64,000 bases of DNA from assembly GCF_003417465.1 (NCBI RefSeq), contig NZ_QVMV01000052.1, positions 124,001 through 188,000 on the forward strand, written 5' to 3'. Position 1 is the first letter of the stretch, and every line of letters begins with the position of its first letter. The notes under the pieces are model-generated. The model searched no databases. It was not told the origin of the DNA and was given only the letters and a program-made list of their open reading frames with translations. A program made the position numbers and the translations under genes. Shown here piece after piece: positions 53,470 to 64,000 of this stretch. The stretch is from Wenzhouxiangella sp. 15190. GTDB taxonomy: Bacteria > Pseudomonadota > Gammaproteobacteria > Xanthomonadales > Wenzhouxiangellaceae.

Positions 53470-54972
53470 TCAGGCCGCTTGTTCGGATTGACGGACAGGA
53501 CCGTTGACCAGGGCGTCGCGCGTGGCTTCGACGATCAGGTCCACCTCTTCGGAGGTGATGCCGAACGGCGGCGTGTAGCGCAACGAGTTGGCACCGCCGT
53601 GGATCACGTTGATGCCGTGCATGCGCAGGTATTCCTCGGTGGAGCCTTCGCCGTAGGCCTTGTAGACGCTGCTGTCGAGTTCGATGGAAAACAGCAGGCC
53701 GGTGCCCTGCACACGGGTGATGCGCCCATCCAGTTCCTCGGCCAGCTGGCCGAACTTTTCCAGGAACTCGTGCCCACGCTCGACGATGTTCTCGCGCAGT
53801 TCGGGTGTGACCTGGCGCAGTACGGCGGTGCCGACATCCAGCGCGCGCGGGTTCGCCGTCATGGTGTTGCCGTAGACGCCCTTGCGGTAAAGGCCGGCGG
53901 CCTTGTCGTTCATGGCCAGCACCGACAGCGGGTACTGGCCGGCGTTGAGCGCCTTGGAGTAGGTTTCGAGGTCGGGCGCTTCCAGCCCTTCGAAGCCGGG
54001 ATAGTCGACCACCGACAGCACGCCCTGGCTGCGCAGGCCGGCCTGGATGGAATCCATCAACAGCAGGGTGCCGTGTTCCTTCGTTAGGCGCCGGGCCTCG
54101 GCGTAGAACTCGGGGGTGACGGCCATGCCCGGATTGCCCTCGCCCATGACCGGTTCCAGGAACATCGCCTCGATGAAGATCCTGTTCTTGTCGGCCCAGT
54201 CGAAGACCTGCTGCAGGTGCTCGATGTTGTTGGGCTCGACCGTGATCAGCGTGTCTTCCTCGCGATAGGAAGCCAGGTGCTGGCTATAGGTCTTGCGCGT
54301 CGAGTCCGAGAAGCGCGCGGGCCGGTCGGTGCGGCCATGGAAACTGCCCGAGAGCGACAGGCGGTGCAGCTTGTAATCCGCCTTGAGGCCAGCCGGGTCG
54401 GTCATCTGCTTGGCGTTGATATCGGCGATGCGGCTGGCGACGGTAACCGCTTCGGAACCGGAGTTCATGCACAGGAAGCGGTGGAAGGGACAGCCCTCGT
54501 CGCGGCGCATGCCGATCTCTTCGGTCAGCGCATCGAAGAAGCGCTGGTGCGAAAAGCTCGGCGTCATGATGTTGGCCATCACGTGCGGCTGGTTCATGGC
54601 GTCGAGGACCGCCCCGGGGGCATGACCCAGCCCCAGCATGCCGTAGCCGCCGGAGTCGTGCAGCACTGCGCCCTTGGTGGTGATGATCCAGGGTCCACGC
54701 GCGGCCAGCGCCACGAAAGGGTTGACGCAGTCGTCCGGGTAGAAGTTGACGTAACCGGACTGCAGAGCCGCTTTCTGGTCGACCTCATCGATGCCGATCA
54801 GGTCCGGATAGGCTTCGCGCCAGCATTCCAGCAGGCCCAGTGCATCGTCCACGGCCTGCCCGAGCCGGGGATCGCTCTCGGCAAAGCGTTCGAGGACGTC
54901 GTCGGCCAGGCCGTTGGTCAGCGGCTTGCCGCCGATCTTGCGCAGGGTGTCGAGTTTGCTGATGATGCTCAC
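53470..54972 (-). CDS. Class III aminotransferase (PLP-dependent)
   Basis: 500-residue cytoplasmic transaminase. Features: PLP-phosphate loop MNSGSEAVTVA, the aromatic/His segment SGSFHGRTDRPARFS, LLLMDSIQAGLRSQG carrying the Asp that contacts the pyridine nitrogen, and the lysine in LETYSKALNAGQYPLSV. The Glu-Pro-x-x-Gly-Glu-Gly motif (LEPVMGEGNPGM) is present. It is similar in outline to lysine 6-aminotransferases and to long aminotransferases of unknown substrate; no substrate can be named. The GTG start at 54972 has AAGGAG 6 nt upstream. Monocistronic. Confidence 0.85.
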   Translation of the reverse strand: MSIISKLDTLRKIGGKPLTNGLADDVLERFAESDPRLGQAVDDALGLLECWREAYPDLIGIDEVDQKAALQSGYVNFYPDDCVNPFVALAARGPWIITTKGAVLHDSGGYGMLGLGHAPGAVLDAMNQPHVMANIMTPSFSHQRFFDALTEEIGMRRDEGCPFHRFLCMNSGSEAVTVASRIADINAKQMTDPAGLKADYKLHRLSLSGSFHGRTDRPARFSDSTRKTYSQHLASYREEDTLITVEPNNIEHLQQVFDWADKNRIFIEAMFLEPVMGEGNPGMAVTPEFYAEARRLTKEHGTLLLMDSIQAGLRSQGVLSVVDYPGFEGLEAPDLETYSKALNAGQYPLSVLAMNDKAAGLYRKGVYGNTMTANPRALDVGTAVLRQVTPELRENIVERGHEFLEKFGQLAEELDGRITRVQGTGLLFSIELDSSVYKAYGEGSTEEYLRMHGINVIHGGANSLRYTPPFGITSEEVDLIVEATRDALVNGPVRQSEQAA

Positions 54973-55059
54973 GCGCGTCTCCTTGTGGGCTGGTCTCGCA
55001 GCGGGTGAAAACCGAACATTATAGCAAGCGACGGCTCTGAAGGCCGCATCGGGCGGTTT

Positions 55060-55481
55060 TCAGCGCTTGACGCGAATCGTGCGCCCGCCGCCTTCGCGGT
55101 CGTCGATATGGATATGCCAGTCGGGGCCCGGCAGCCAGCCCTCGCCGCGCTCGGGCCATTCGACCAGCAGCAGGCTGCCTTCGGTCAGCAGGTCCTCGAG
55201 TCCCAGGTAGGCAATTTCCTCGCCGTGGCCCAGGCGGTAGAGATCGAGGTGGTGGATGTCCCGCCCGTCGATGACGTAGCTCTCGATCAGGCCGTAGCTG
55301 GGGCTCTTGACCCGTCCCTCGTATCCAAGCGCTCGCAGGAGGCCGCGTACCAGTGTGGTCTTGCCCACGCCCAGGTCGCCCGAGAGATAGACGATGCCCC
55401 CGTCGGCGAACTGGCCGGCCAGCGCCCCGCCCAGAGCCAGGGTTTCGGATTCGCTGAGGGCTGTGTATTCGCGCGGCTTAC

Positions 55482-55485
<4 letters not shown>
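55060..55485 (-). CDS. tsaE: tRNA threonylcarbamoyladenosine ATPase TsaE
   Basis: 141-residue P-loop ATPase essential with TsaB and TsaD for t6A modification of tRNA. Walker A LSGDLGVGKTTLVRGLL (around 35-51), SPSYGLIESY, the HLDLYRL motif and LLVEWPERGEGWLP are all diagnostic. The start overlaps the stop of the upstream nnrDE gene by 4 bp, an order (nnrDE-tsaE) found in E. coli (yjeF-yjeE), so the assignment is secure. Its usual amiB neighbour is missing. Confidence 0.96.
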
Positions 55486-56954
<1,469 letters not shown>

Positions 56955-56963
<9 letters not shown>

Positions 56964-58037
56964 GATTGCGATTATAGGCAAGGTGAGCTCGATTCCGGTG
57001 AACTGGTCGAGAAGATTCGCCAGTGGGGGCTGGAGCTCGGGTTCGCCGAGGTCGGTATTGCCGACACCGACCTCTCCGTCTACGAGCAGCGCCTGGATGC
57101 CTGGCTGGCCGAAGGCCGGCACGGTGAAATGGACTGGATGGCGGCCCACGGGCGCAAGCGCAGCCGGCCCGCGCTGCTGCATCCCGACACCCGCTCGGTG
57201 ATCGTCGCGCGCATGGACTATTTGCCGGAGTCGGCCCGGCCGGTGGAGGAACTGCTCGACCAGCCCGACCGCGCGGTTGTGTCGCGTTATGCCCTGGGCC
57301 GCGATTACCACAAGCTCATCCGCAAGCGGCTCAAGAAACTGGCCCAGCGCATCGAGCGCGAGATCGGGCCTTTCGGCCATCGTGTGTTCACCGACTCGGC
57401 GCCCGTACTGGAAAAGCCGCTGGCCGAAAAGGCCGGCCTGGGCTGGATCGGCAAGCACACCCTGTTGCTCAGCCGCCATGCCGGGTCGTGGTTCTTCCTG
57501 GGCGAGATCTATACCGATCTGGAGCTGCCGGCCGACGAGCCGGTGACCCCGCACTGCGGCACTTGCCGGCGCTGCATCGACGTCTGCCCGACGCAGGCGA
57601 TCACCGGGCCGTACCAGCTCGATGCGCGCCGCTGCATCTCCTACCTGACCATCGAATTGAAGGGCTCGATCCCCGAGGAACTGCGGCCGCTGATGGGCAA
57701 TCGCGTGTTCGGCTGCGACGACTGCCAGATGGTCTGTCCCTGGAACCGCTATGCGCAGCACACCGGCGAGGCCGACTTCGCGCCGCGCAAGGACCTGGAC
57801 GCCGGCGATCTGGTCGAACTGTTCGGTTGGGACGAGGCCACTTTTCTCGATCGGACCGAGGGCAACCCGATCCGGCGAACGGGCTACGAGTGCTGGCTCA
57901 GAAATCTTGCCGTGGCCCTGGGCAACGCCCCGACCTCAAGTGAGGTGGTCGAGGCGCTCAGAGCGCGCCGGGATCATTCCTCCGAACTGGTGCGCGAACA
58001 TGTCGCATGGGCGCTCGATCGGCACGCAACCGAGTAA
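56955..58037 (+). CDS. queG: Epoxyqueuosine reductase QueG
   Basis: Cobalamin- and iron-sulphur-dependent enzyme for the last step of queuosine synthesis. The 360-residue protein has the cobalamin domain (GFAEVGIADTDLS; DWMAAHGRKRSRPALLHP; ALGRDYHKLIRKRL) and the two 4Fe-4S motifs CGTCRRCIDVCPTQAI and CDDCQMVCPWN with all eight Cys. The C-terminal HEAT-like segment (GYECWLRNLAVALGNAP) is normal. The start is at 56955, as nothing upstream is conserved; the 5' end overlaps divergent nnrDE by 9 bp. Confidence 0.96.
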
Positions 58038-58038
58038 T

Positions 58039-58764
58039 TCAGGACTGGCTCCGCGCCTGCAGATCTTCGAGATAGGCCTTAATGCGCGCGGCATTGGCGC
58101 CCACGTCGCTCTGTCCCACGCGCGACTTGGAACGCACGTCGATTGCGCTGCCGTTGTTATCGCCCCGGATCCGGATTACGACGTCGTCCTTGAAGCCGAA
58201 CCAGAATGTGGTCGCTGTCGCCTCGATGCGACCTTCCGCCTCGCTCGCTTCAACGATTTCCCAACCCTGGGCACGGGCCGCCTCCAGGGCATGTTCGAAG
58301 GCGATGGCCGGCCAGGCGTCGAGCTGCAGGGTTCGGATGTCGGGATAGTGATCCCGCTGTTTCTCCGCCGTTTCCTCGCCGGGGTATTCGACGGGATTGG
58401 GGGCGTCTGCCCGCAAAGGCGCGATGGCCACGAATTCGGGTGGATCGGCGGTGTCGGTGGTGATGTCATGAATCGGCGGCACCGATCGCGCCTTCTGGAC
58501 CTGCAGGTACGGCACAGCCGCCGTCGTGAGGCCGATCACTACGGCGGCGACGAGCACAGTGGCGCCGCCGCGGCGTGTGGCCGGTATCAGCAGCAAAAGG
58601 ATGCCGAGGATGCCGGCGGCGACACCCCCGTACAACGCCCACTCCATCATCGTGAACCCGAAGCGGAAGTCCCACCAATCCATACGCGTGCCCGGGCCGG
58701 CCAGCAGCAGAAGCCCGACCGCAATGATGGCGATCACAAGGATGATGATGCGCAGTGCTTTCAT
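58039..58764 (-). CDS. DUF1499 membrane protein
   Basis: 241-residue protein with three membrane helices (about 5-22, 40-60, 68-88) and a C-terminal extracytoplasmic DUF1499 domain (VPPIHDITTDTADPPEFVA; the WEIVEASEAEGRIEATATTF stretch; VVIRIRGDNNGSAIDVRSKS). Domain of unknown function, common in proteobacteria, resembling lipid-binding folds. Converges with queG at the 3' end and is divergent from uppP by 142 bp. No operon partner. Confidence 0.87.
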   Translation of the reverse strand: MKALRIIILVIAIIAVGLLLLAGPGTRMDWWDFRFGFTMMEWALYGGVAAGILGILLLLIPATRRGGATVLVAAVVIGLTTAAVPYLQVQKARSVPPIHDITTDTADPPEFVAIAPLRADAPNPVEYPGEETAEKQRDHYPDIRTLQLDAWPAIAFEHALEAARAQGWEIVEASEAEGRIEATATTFWFGFKDDVVIRIRGDNNGSAIDVRSKSRVGQSDVGANAARIKAYLEDLQARSQS

Positions 58765-58906
58765 ACCGTATCTCCCCGAGGCATGGCGCCGGTTGTCTCC
58801 GACCGATTGAATTGAACGGTATCATAACGCCCGAATCCCTGACGCCCCGTCAATTGGACTGGCACATGCCCGCAGCGCGGCGAAACAACCCGACCGAGGA
58901 ACAAGC

Positions 58907-59707
58907 GTGGACTGGCTGCAGACCCTGCTGATCGCCCTGATCCAGGGCCTGACCGAATTCCTGCCCGTCTCCAGCCAGGCCCACCTGGTGCTGTATTCCT
59001 GGGTGACCGGCGGCGTCTACCAGGGCCTGGATTTCGACATCATCCTGCACGCGGGCTCGTTGTTCGCCGTGGTGTGGTATTTCCGCACCGAACTGCAATC
59101 GATGGCGCGTTCCTGGTTGGGCTCGCTCGCAGGTGGACGGGCCGATGCCGACTCGCGACTGGCCTGGTGGCTGATTATCGGCACACTGCCGGTGGTCGTT
59201 TTCGGCTTCCTGCTCAAGGACCTGGCCGCCGAAGAGCTTCGCGGTGTGGGTGTCATGGCCGCCGCGCTGATTGTCTTCGGCCTGCTACTGGGCTGGGCCG
59301 ACTGGCGCGGGCGGTGCGATCGCGACGAGTATCAGCTAGGGCTCCGGGCCGTACTGGTGATCGGTTTCGCCCAGGTATTGGCGCTGATTCCCGGCACCTC
59401 ACGTTCGGGCATCACCATCACGGCCGCGCTGTTCATGGGCCTGACCCGCGAGGCCGCCTCGCGGTTTTCCTTCCTGCTGTCGATCCCGGTCATCGCGGGC
59501 GCCACGGTGCTGGGTCTGCACGATCTTTCAACGGCCGAACTGACCACGCCGTGGGGGCTGTTGCTGCTGGGTTTCGTGGTCTCGGCGATCAGCACCTACG
59601 CCTGCATCCACTACTTCCTGGCCTTCATCAAGCGCATCGGCATGCAGCCGTTCGTGATCTACCGGATCGTGCTGGGCGGTCTTCTTCTGGGCTACGTTCT
59701 TTTGTAA
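58907..59707 (+). CDS. uppP: Undecaprenyl-diphosphatase UppP (BacA)
   Basis: Integral membrane phosphatase recycling the lipid carrier of cell-wall synthesis. The 266-residue protein has about eight helices and both active-site motifs: LIQGLTEFLPVSSQAHL (Glu17) near the N-terminus and ALIPGTSRSGITITAAL (Arg and Ser of PGTSRSG) in the middle. SSQAHL rather than the usual SSxGHL is the common variation of the gammaproteobacterial form. GTG start at 58907, GAGG lies 9 nt upstream. Converges with mutS. Confidence 0.96.
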   Translation: MDWLQTLLIALIQGLTEFLPVSSQAHLVLYSWVTGGVYQGLDFDIILHAGSLFAVVWYFRTELQSMARSWLGSLAGGRADADSRLAWWLIIGTLPVVVFGFLLKDLAAEELRGVGVMAAALIVFGLLLGWADWRGRCDRDEYQLGLRAVLVIGFAQVLALIPGTSRSGITITAALFMGLTREAASRFSFLLSIPVIAGATVLGLHDLSTAELTTPWGLLLLGFVVSAISTYACIHYFLAFIKRIGMQPFVIYRIVLGGLLLGYVLL

Positions 59708-59720
59708 GAGAGCCTCTGCC

Positions 59721-62288
59721 TCAGCCGTCTATCTTCTTGAGCCTGTAGAGCCAGTCCAGAGCCTCGCGTGGGCTTAGGTCGTCGGGGTCGACGTCCTCGA
59801 GCATGTCACGCAGCGGATCGGGCTCGGAAGTGGATTTCTCCTCAGCCCTGGACTGACCGAACAGGCCGAGCTGGGGTGTGCTGGCTGTGACGGCCTCGTT
59901 TTCCAGGCGGTCGAGGTGTTTTCGGGCCTGGGCAATGACGGGTTTGGGTACGCCGGCAAGGCGCGCGACCTGGATGCCGTAGCTCTGGCTGGCCGGGCCT
60001 TCCCTGACTGAATGCAGAAAGACGATCTCGTCGCCGTGCTCGCGGGCGTCGAGGTGGACGTTGGCGATGCCCTCGTGGTCCTCGGCCAGGCGGGTGAGCT
60101 CGAAGTAGTGGGTGGCGAACAGGGTCAGCGCGCGCAGGTTCAGTGCCAGTTCGGTCGCCACCGCCCAGGCGAGGGCGAGGCCGTCGAAGGTCGAGGTGCC
60201 GCGGCCGATCTCGTCCATCAGCACCAGCGAGTGCTCGGTGGCGTTGTGCAGGATATTGGCGGTTTCGACCATCTCGACCATGAAGGTGGAGCGGCCGCGG
60301 GTGAGGTCGTCGCCGGCGCCGATGCGCGAGAAGATGCGATCGATCGGGCCGATACGCGCCGATTTCGCCGGCACGAAAGAACCGGCGTGGGCCAGGATGG
60401 TGATCAGCGCGGCCTGGCGCATGTAGGTGGACTTGCCGCCCATGTTGGGGCCGGTGATCACCAGCATGCGTCGGTCGGGATCGAGGCGGCAGTCATTGGG
60501 CACGAAGGCCTCGTCCTGGACGCGCTCGACCACGGGGTGGCGACCCTCGGTGATTTCCAGGCCCGGGGTTTCGTCGAGCACGGGGGCATTCAGGCGCAGG
60601 GTCTCGGCGCGTTCTGCGAAGGTCACGAGCACGTCCAGCGCGGCCAGCCCGGCGGCGATGATCGCCAGTCGCCCGTGTTCGTTGCTGAGGCGCTCGATCA
60701 GTTCCTCGTAAAGCGCCTTTTCGCGAGTCAGCGCCCGCTCGCGCGCCGACAGCACCTTGTCCTCGAAGGCTTTCAGTTCCTCGGTGATGTAGCGTTCGGC
60801 GTTCTTGAGCGTCTGGCGGCGGCTGTACTCGGTCGGCACCTTTTCCATGTGGGTCTTGCCGATCTCGATGTAGTAGCCGTGCACGCGGTTGTAGCCGACC
60901 TTGAGCGTCTGGATGCCCGTGCGCTCGCGTTCCTGTTCTTCGTAGCGGACCAGGAAGTCGCCGGCGTTCTGGCTTAAGCTGCGCAGTTCATCGAGTTCGG
61001 CATCAAAGCCTTCGGCGATCACGCCGCCGTCGCGGATGACCATCGGCGGCTGTTCGACGATAGCGGTCTCGAGCAGCTCGAACAGGTCGGGGCAGGGCGC
61101 GAGGTCGTCGCGCAGCTCGTCGAGCAGCGGTACCGAAACCTGCTCCAGGGCATCGCCCAGCGCCGGCAAGCGGCCCAGGCCCTCGCGCAGGGTCGCCAGG
61201 TCGCGCGGCCGGGCGGTTTTCAGCGCAATGCGGGTCAAGACGCGCTCGATATCGCCCAGGCCGGAAAGCTGCTCATTGAGGCCGGGGTGTGCATGGGTCT
61301 CGAGCAGGGCGGCCACGGCCTCGTGGCGCGCCCCGAGGGCGGCGCGGTCGCGCAGCGGATGGGTCAGCCAGCGTTTGAGCTTACGGCTGCCCATGGGCGT
61401 GCCGGCGGTGTCCATCAGGCCGACCAGGGTGTGCTCGCTGCGGCCGTCGGGATGGACGTCGATTTCCAGGTGGCGGCGCGTGGCCGCGTCGAGTACCAGG
61501 TGCTCGGCCGGGCGCACGGCGCGCATGCCAGACAGGTGCGGCAGGTCGCCGGAGAGCATGTCGCGCGCGTAGCCGAGCAGGGCCCCGGCGGCGCCAACGT
61601 GCGGGCCGCGGCCCTCGATGCCGAAACCGGAGAGGTCCTGCACGCGGAACTGCCGGCACAGTTCGCGCTCGGCGGATTCGGTGTCGAAGGCCCAGGGTGG
61701 ATGTTCACGCACGGCCGCGCCTTCGCGGTTGAAGGGCACGGCGGCGTCTTCCGGCAGCAGCACTTCGGCCGGGCGCAGGCGTTCCAGTTCTGCGGTCAAT
61801 TCGGCCGCCGAGGCCAGCGCGCAGCAGCGCAGCCGGCCGCCGGCCAGGTCCAGCCAGGCCAGGCCGAAGCCGTCCTTTGCTGGCAGGATCGCCGCCAGCA
61901 GGCGCTCGGCGCGCTCCTCCAGCAGGGATTCCTCGGTGACCGTGCCCGGCGTGACGATCCTGACGACCTTGCGCTCGACCGGCCCCTTGGCGGTATCGGG
62001 GTCGCCGATCTGTTCGCAGATGGCCACCGATTCGCCCTTCTTGAGCAGGCGCGCAAGATAGCCGTCGACGCTGTGATAGGGCACGCCGGCCATCGGAATC
62101 GGTTCCCCCGCGGATTTGCCGCGGTGGGTTAGCGTGATATCGAGCAGCCCGGCGGCGCGCCTGGCGTCGTCGTAGAACAGTTCGTAGAAGTCGCCCATGC
62201 GGAAGAACAGCAGGATGTCCGGATAATCCGCCTTGATCCGGAGGTATTGCTGCATCAGGGGCGTGTGCTGGGTGCTCGTGTCGGCCAT
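59721..62288 (-). CDS. mutS: DNA mismatch repair protein MutS
   Basis: Mismatch-recognising ATPase. The 855-residue protein matches E. coli MutS (853). The mismatch-contacting Phe34-x-Glu36 is in [11 protein letters not shown], Walker A is [15 protein letters not shown], Walker [19 protein letters not shown] and the His switch ATHYFELT. The C-terminal helix-turn-helix and the beta-clamp motif region (QLGLFGQ) are present, followed by the tetramerisation tail ending [16 protein letters not shown]. The ATG at 62288 gives the normal start; an upstream in-frame start in the repeat element was not used. Confidence 0.98.
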   Translation of the reverse strand: MADTSTQHTPLMQQYLRIKADYPDILLFFRMGDFYELFYDDARRAAGLLDITLTHRGKSAGEPIPMAGVPYHSVDGYLARLLKKGESVAICEQIGDPDTAKGPVERKVVRIVTPGTVTEESLLEERAERLLAAILPAKDGFGLAWLDLAGGRLRCCALASAAELTAELERLRPAEVLLPEDAAVPFNREGAAVREHPPWAFDTESAERELCRQFRVQDLSGFGIEGRGPHVGAAGALLGYARDMLSGDLPHLSGMRAVRPAEHLVLDAATRRHLEIDVHPDGRSEHTLVGLMDTAGTPMGSRKLKRWLTHPLRDRAALGARHEAVAALLETHAHPGLNEQLSGLGDIERVLTRIALKTARPRDLATLREGLGRLPALGDALEQVSVPLLDELRDDLAPCPDLFELLETAIVEQPPMVIRDGGVIAEGFDAELDELRSLSQNAGDFLVRYEEQERERTGIQTLKVGYNRVHGYYIEIGKTHMEKVPTEYSRRQTLKNAERYITEELKAFEDKVLSARERALTREKALYEELIERLSNEHGRLAIIAAGLAALDVLVTFAERAETLRLNAPVLDETPGLEITEGRHPVVERVQDEAFVPNDCRLDPDRRMLVITGPNMGGKSTYMRQAALITILAHAGSFVPAKSARIGPIDRIFSRIGAGDDLTRGRSTFMVEMVETANILHNATEHSLVLMDEIGRGTSTFDGLALAWAVATELALNLRALTLFATHYFELTRLAEDHEGIANVHLDAREHGDEIVFLHSVREGPASQSYGIQVARLAGVPKPVIAQARKHLDRLENEAVTASTPQLGLFGQSRAEEKSTSEPDPLRDMLEDVDPDDLSPREALDWLYRLKKIDG

Positions 62289-62310
62289 TAGCTTGGAAGC
62301 TCTTGAAAAA

Positions 62311-62440
62311 ATTCGTCCACAGATGAACACAGATGAAAAAACAGAACATCAAAGGTGATGAAGCGGACTGTCTTTTCCCAACAAAGTGTTCTGAGGGGAT
62401 CCTTTTTTAATATCTCTGTTTATCTGTGGACATAAAGAAT
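62311..62440. repeat. Intergenic inverted repeat, family V (CACAGATGAA 10-11-mer arms)
   Basis: Left arm 62311-62347 (GTCCACAGATGAACACAGAT and following A tract) and right arm 62403-62440 (T tract, ATCTCTGTTTATCTGTGGAC and following), reverse complementary with some drift; about 55-bp spacer. It fills the gap between the divergent genes mutS and pncC and must contain or flank both promoters. Confidence 0.85.
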
Positions 62441-62471
62441 TTCAGAACGAGGCATTATAGGAGCCATGGCG

Positions 62472-62969
62472 ATGCGACACGACGATGAAGCGCTCTCGAT
62501 GCTGGCCACCGCCCTGGCGGCCGAGATGAAGATGCTGGGGCGCAGGCTGGTCACGGCCGAGTCCTGCACCGGTGGCTGGATCGCCAAGGTGTGCACTGAC
62601 CTGCCGGGCAGTTCGGAATGGTTCGAGCGCGGGCTGGTGACCTATTCCAACGAGGCCAAGACCGAGCTGCTGGGCGTCAGGCCCGGCGATATCCACCGTT
62701 TCGGCGCCGTGAGCGAGGAAGTGGCGGCGGCCATGGCGCGCGGCGCGGTCGAGAACAGCCGCGCCGACGTGGCGGTTTCGGTTTCCGGAATCGCGGGTCC
62801 GGACGGTGGCACGCCCGACAAGCCGGTGGGTACGGTCTGTTTCGGCTGGGCGCTGCCGGACGATATCGTCGAGACCGAGGTGCATCGTCTCGGCGGAGAC
62901 CGGGAGGAAGTCCGCCGTGCAAGCGTGGGCGTGGCCATTCAAGGGTTGCTCGAGCGGCTCGCTTCCTGA
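62472..62969 (+). CDS. pncC: Nicotinamide-nucleotide amidase PncC (CinA C-terminal type)
   Basis: Deamidates nicotinamide mononucleotide in pyridine nucleotide recycling. 165 residues: RRLVTAESCTGGWIA with the nucleophile Ser, GLVTYSNEAKTELLGV, VSGIAGPDGGTPDKPVGTV, all standard for the stand-alone domain. The ATG at 62472 is preferred over 62466 because AGGAG lies 8 nt away instead of 2. In many gammaproteobacteria recA follows; here the next gene is on the opposite strand and unrelated, so the usual mutS-pncC-recA string is broken. Confidence 0.93.
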   Translation: MRHDDEALSMLATALAAEMKMLGRRLVTAESCTGGWIAKVCTDLPGSSEWFERGLVTYSNEAKTELLGVRPGDIHRFGAVSEEVAAAMARGAVENSRADVAVSVSGIAGPDGGTPDKPVGTVCFGWALPDDIVETEVHRLGGDREEVRRASVGVAIQGLLERLAS

Positions 62970-62990
62970 GACTTGGCGTGGGGCCTAAAA

Positions 62991-63023
62991 AAGGAAACGG
63001 GCGCTCTCGGCGCCCGTTTCCTT
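62991..63023. terminator. Strong bidirectional terminator between pncC and the SMP-30-like gene
   Basis: Perfect 14-bp stem AAGGAAACGGGCGC / GCGCCCGTTTCCTT with loop TCTCG. On the minus strand it is followed by TTTT (from AAAAAA at 62987-62992), so it is a strong terminator for the gene at 63098; on the plus strand the U tract is short. Confidence 0.9.
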
Positions 63024-63097
63024 GTGCTTTCCGAAGCCTGGTTGTGTCATCCGGACTGCTTGGATGAGTAAGCGCTGAAGCAGCGAAGGAGTGTTTC

Positions 63098-64000
63098 TCA
63101 CTCCGCGCTTTCCGGAGGCGGTCCCAGGTGGAATGTGTGAACGGCGGGCTTGGGCTCAACGCCGAGATTGGCGGCCACGACATCCCAGTTGGCAACGTAG
63201 ATCTGTTGCCGTCCCGCAGCCCGCTTGGCGAATGCGAGATTCGTCGGGAACTGCAGACCGTCTTCGGGGCCCAGAACGGGTTCGGGAGCCGCATCCGGTT
63301 GGATACGCATGATCCGGCCAAGACCCTCGCCGCGCAGACCGACGATGGCCCCATAGAGCCGGCCGCGGTGGTCAATATCGAGTCCGTCCACGGCGAACAG
63401 GTCCGGATGTTGCGCGAAAATCTCCGGTGCACCGGCTGACCCGTCCGGCTGAATCTCGATGCGAACGACACTTGCCCCTTCGGTCACCGCGACAAAGACC
63501 TCGCGGTCATCGATCGCGATGCCGTTGGCGCCCAGATTGACCTCCGGATTGAGCGCTCCGCTGGCCTGGAGCATCGGATCGTGGATCCACAGTTCGACCG
63601 GTCGGCCATTCGGTCGTGACGGTCCGATGCGCCAGACTGCGCCCATGATGGTGTCGGTGGCATAGAGATTGCCCCGGCGGTCGAAATCGAGATCATTCGG
63701 CATCAGGATTTCCTCGCTGCCGGGGATGCGGAATCCCTCTCCATCGGAATCGATGTGCCAGACACCGTGAGTGGCGGGATCGAAACTGGCAACAGCCGCA
63801 TACACGTGACCGTAGTGATCGGTCGTCAGGCCCAGGATTCCGAAGGAACCGAGTGGTGCCGGATCGAGCTCGAAGAACGGGCTCGCACCGCCCTGGCCAT
63901 CCAGTCGCCGGATCTCCCCGCGATCACCGGTGATGCTGACGTAGAGATTGCCGAAGCGGTCCGGGGCGACATCCTCGGGGAATTCGCCGGCCGAGGGATC
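63098..64000 (-). CDS. SMP-30/gluconolactonase-like beta-propeller protein (5' end outside window)
   Basis: At least 300 residues of a six-bladed propeller; the frame is open to the window edge, so the N-terminus is missing. Repeated blades contain patterns of the NHL/SMP-30 type: DRFGNLYVS, DHYGHVYAAV, DFDRRGNLYATD, DDREVFVAVTEG, DIDHRGRLYGAIVG and KRAAGRQQIYVAN. These correspond to gluconolactonase/SMP-30 or strictosidine-synthase-like proteins, often exported. Whether a signal peptide exists cannot be seen. No metal-site residues were assigned with certainty, so activity is open. Confidence 0.75.
   Translation of the reverse strand, partial: DPSAGEFPEDVAPDRFGNLYVSITGDRGEIRRLDGQGGASPFFELDPAPLGSFGILGLTTDHYGHVYAAVASFDPATHGVWHIDSDGEGFRIPGSEEILMPNDLDFDRRGNLYATDTIMGAVWRIGPSRPNGRPVELWIHDPMLQASGALNPEVNLGANGIAIDDREVFVAVTEGASVVRIEIQPDGSAGAPEIFAQHPDLFAVDGLDIDHRGRLYGAIVGLRGEGLGRIMRIQPDAAPEPVLGPEDGLQFPTNLAFAKRAAGRQQIYVANWDVVAANLGVEPKPAVHTFHLGPPPESAE

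Overview
This 64-kb window is a gene-dense, GC-rich (mostly NNS third positions) chromosomal stretch of a free-living gammaproteobacterium. The neighbourhoods gloB-yafS-rnhA-dnaQ-mltF, phoBR-pst-phoU, a two-gene methionine synthase, FadE plus a PsrA-like regulator, and DUF480/DUF2058/Slp proteins point to the Xanthomonadales/Chromatiales side, for example Wenzhouxiangella-like lineages. That placement is an inference from gene content. No rRNA, tRNA, CRISPR array, integrase, transposase or phage gene was seen.

Layout. 1-9.6 kb: 3' part of an S9 peptidase, lexA with its SOS box, an Slp-type lipoprotein, a MoxR/DUF58/TgpA cluster coupled to phenylalanine hydroxylase genes (phhA-phhB), and a divergent FAD amine oxidase-like gene followed by a structured, terminator-ended intergenic region. 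9.6-16.5 kb: a fatty-acid beta-oxidation locus (PsrA-like repressor, fadE, bifunctional FadN-order protein, thiolase). 16.7-24.6 kb: orphan FimT pseudopilin, YceH, aspartate aminotransferase, uvrB, PfpI protein, DUF4156 lipoprotein, TonB receptor with a Fur-like site. 25-27.9 kb: a GntR(YtrA)-ABC exporter operon with small membrane proteins at both ends. 28-34.1 kb: FKBP isomerase, DUF2058, split metH and a SahR-like ArsR/methyltransferase regulator. 34.3-42.2 kb: CMD/AhpD protein with TetR, JmjC-like cupin, gloB/yafS/rnhA/dnaQ, mltF, gltX. 42.4-53.4 kb: zur, a WYL regulator and the complete Pho/Pst locus. 53.5-64 kb: class III aminotransferase, tsaE-nnrDE, queG, DUF1499, uppP, mutS, pncC, and a partial SMP-30-like gene.

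The most unusual property lies between the genes. At least nine intergenic spaces hold long inverted repeats whose arms are themselves short-period (7-11 bp) imperfect tandem repeats. At least six unrelated sequence families share this one architecture, and one family occurs four times. A different 264-bp element of nested palindromes separates pstC from pstA. Three of the four junctions between the pst genes and phoU carry such elements, and two elements of one family begin exactly at the stop codon of the preceding gene. Other points of interest are a Shine-Dalgarno-sequestering hairpin before a 61-aa membrane protein after phoU, apparently leaderless promoters (a tetR gene, nnrDE and queG, possibly lexA), a 15-bp palindrome holding both start codons of the overlapping divergent pair nnrDE/queG, a regulator gene without a standard start codon, and a candidate small RNA.
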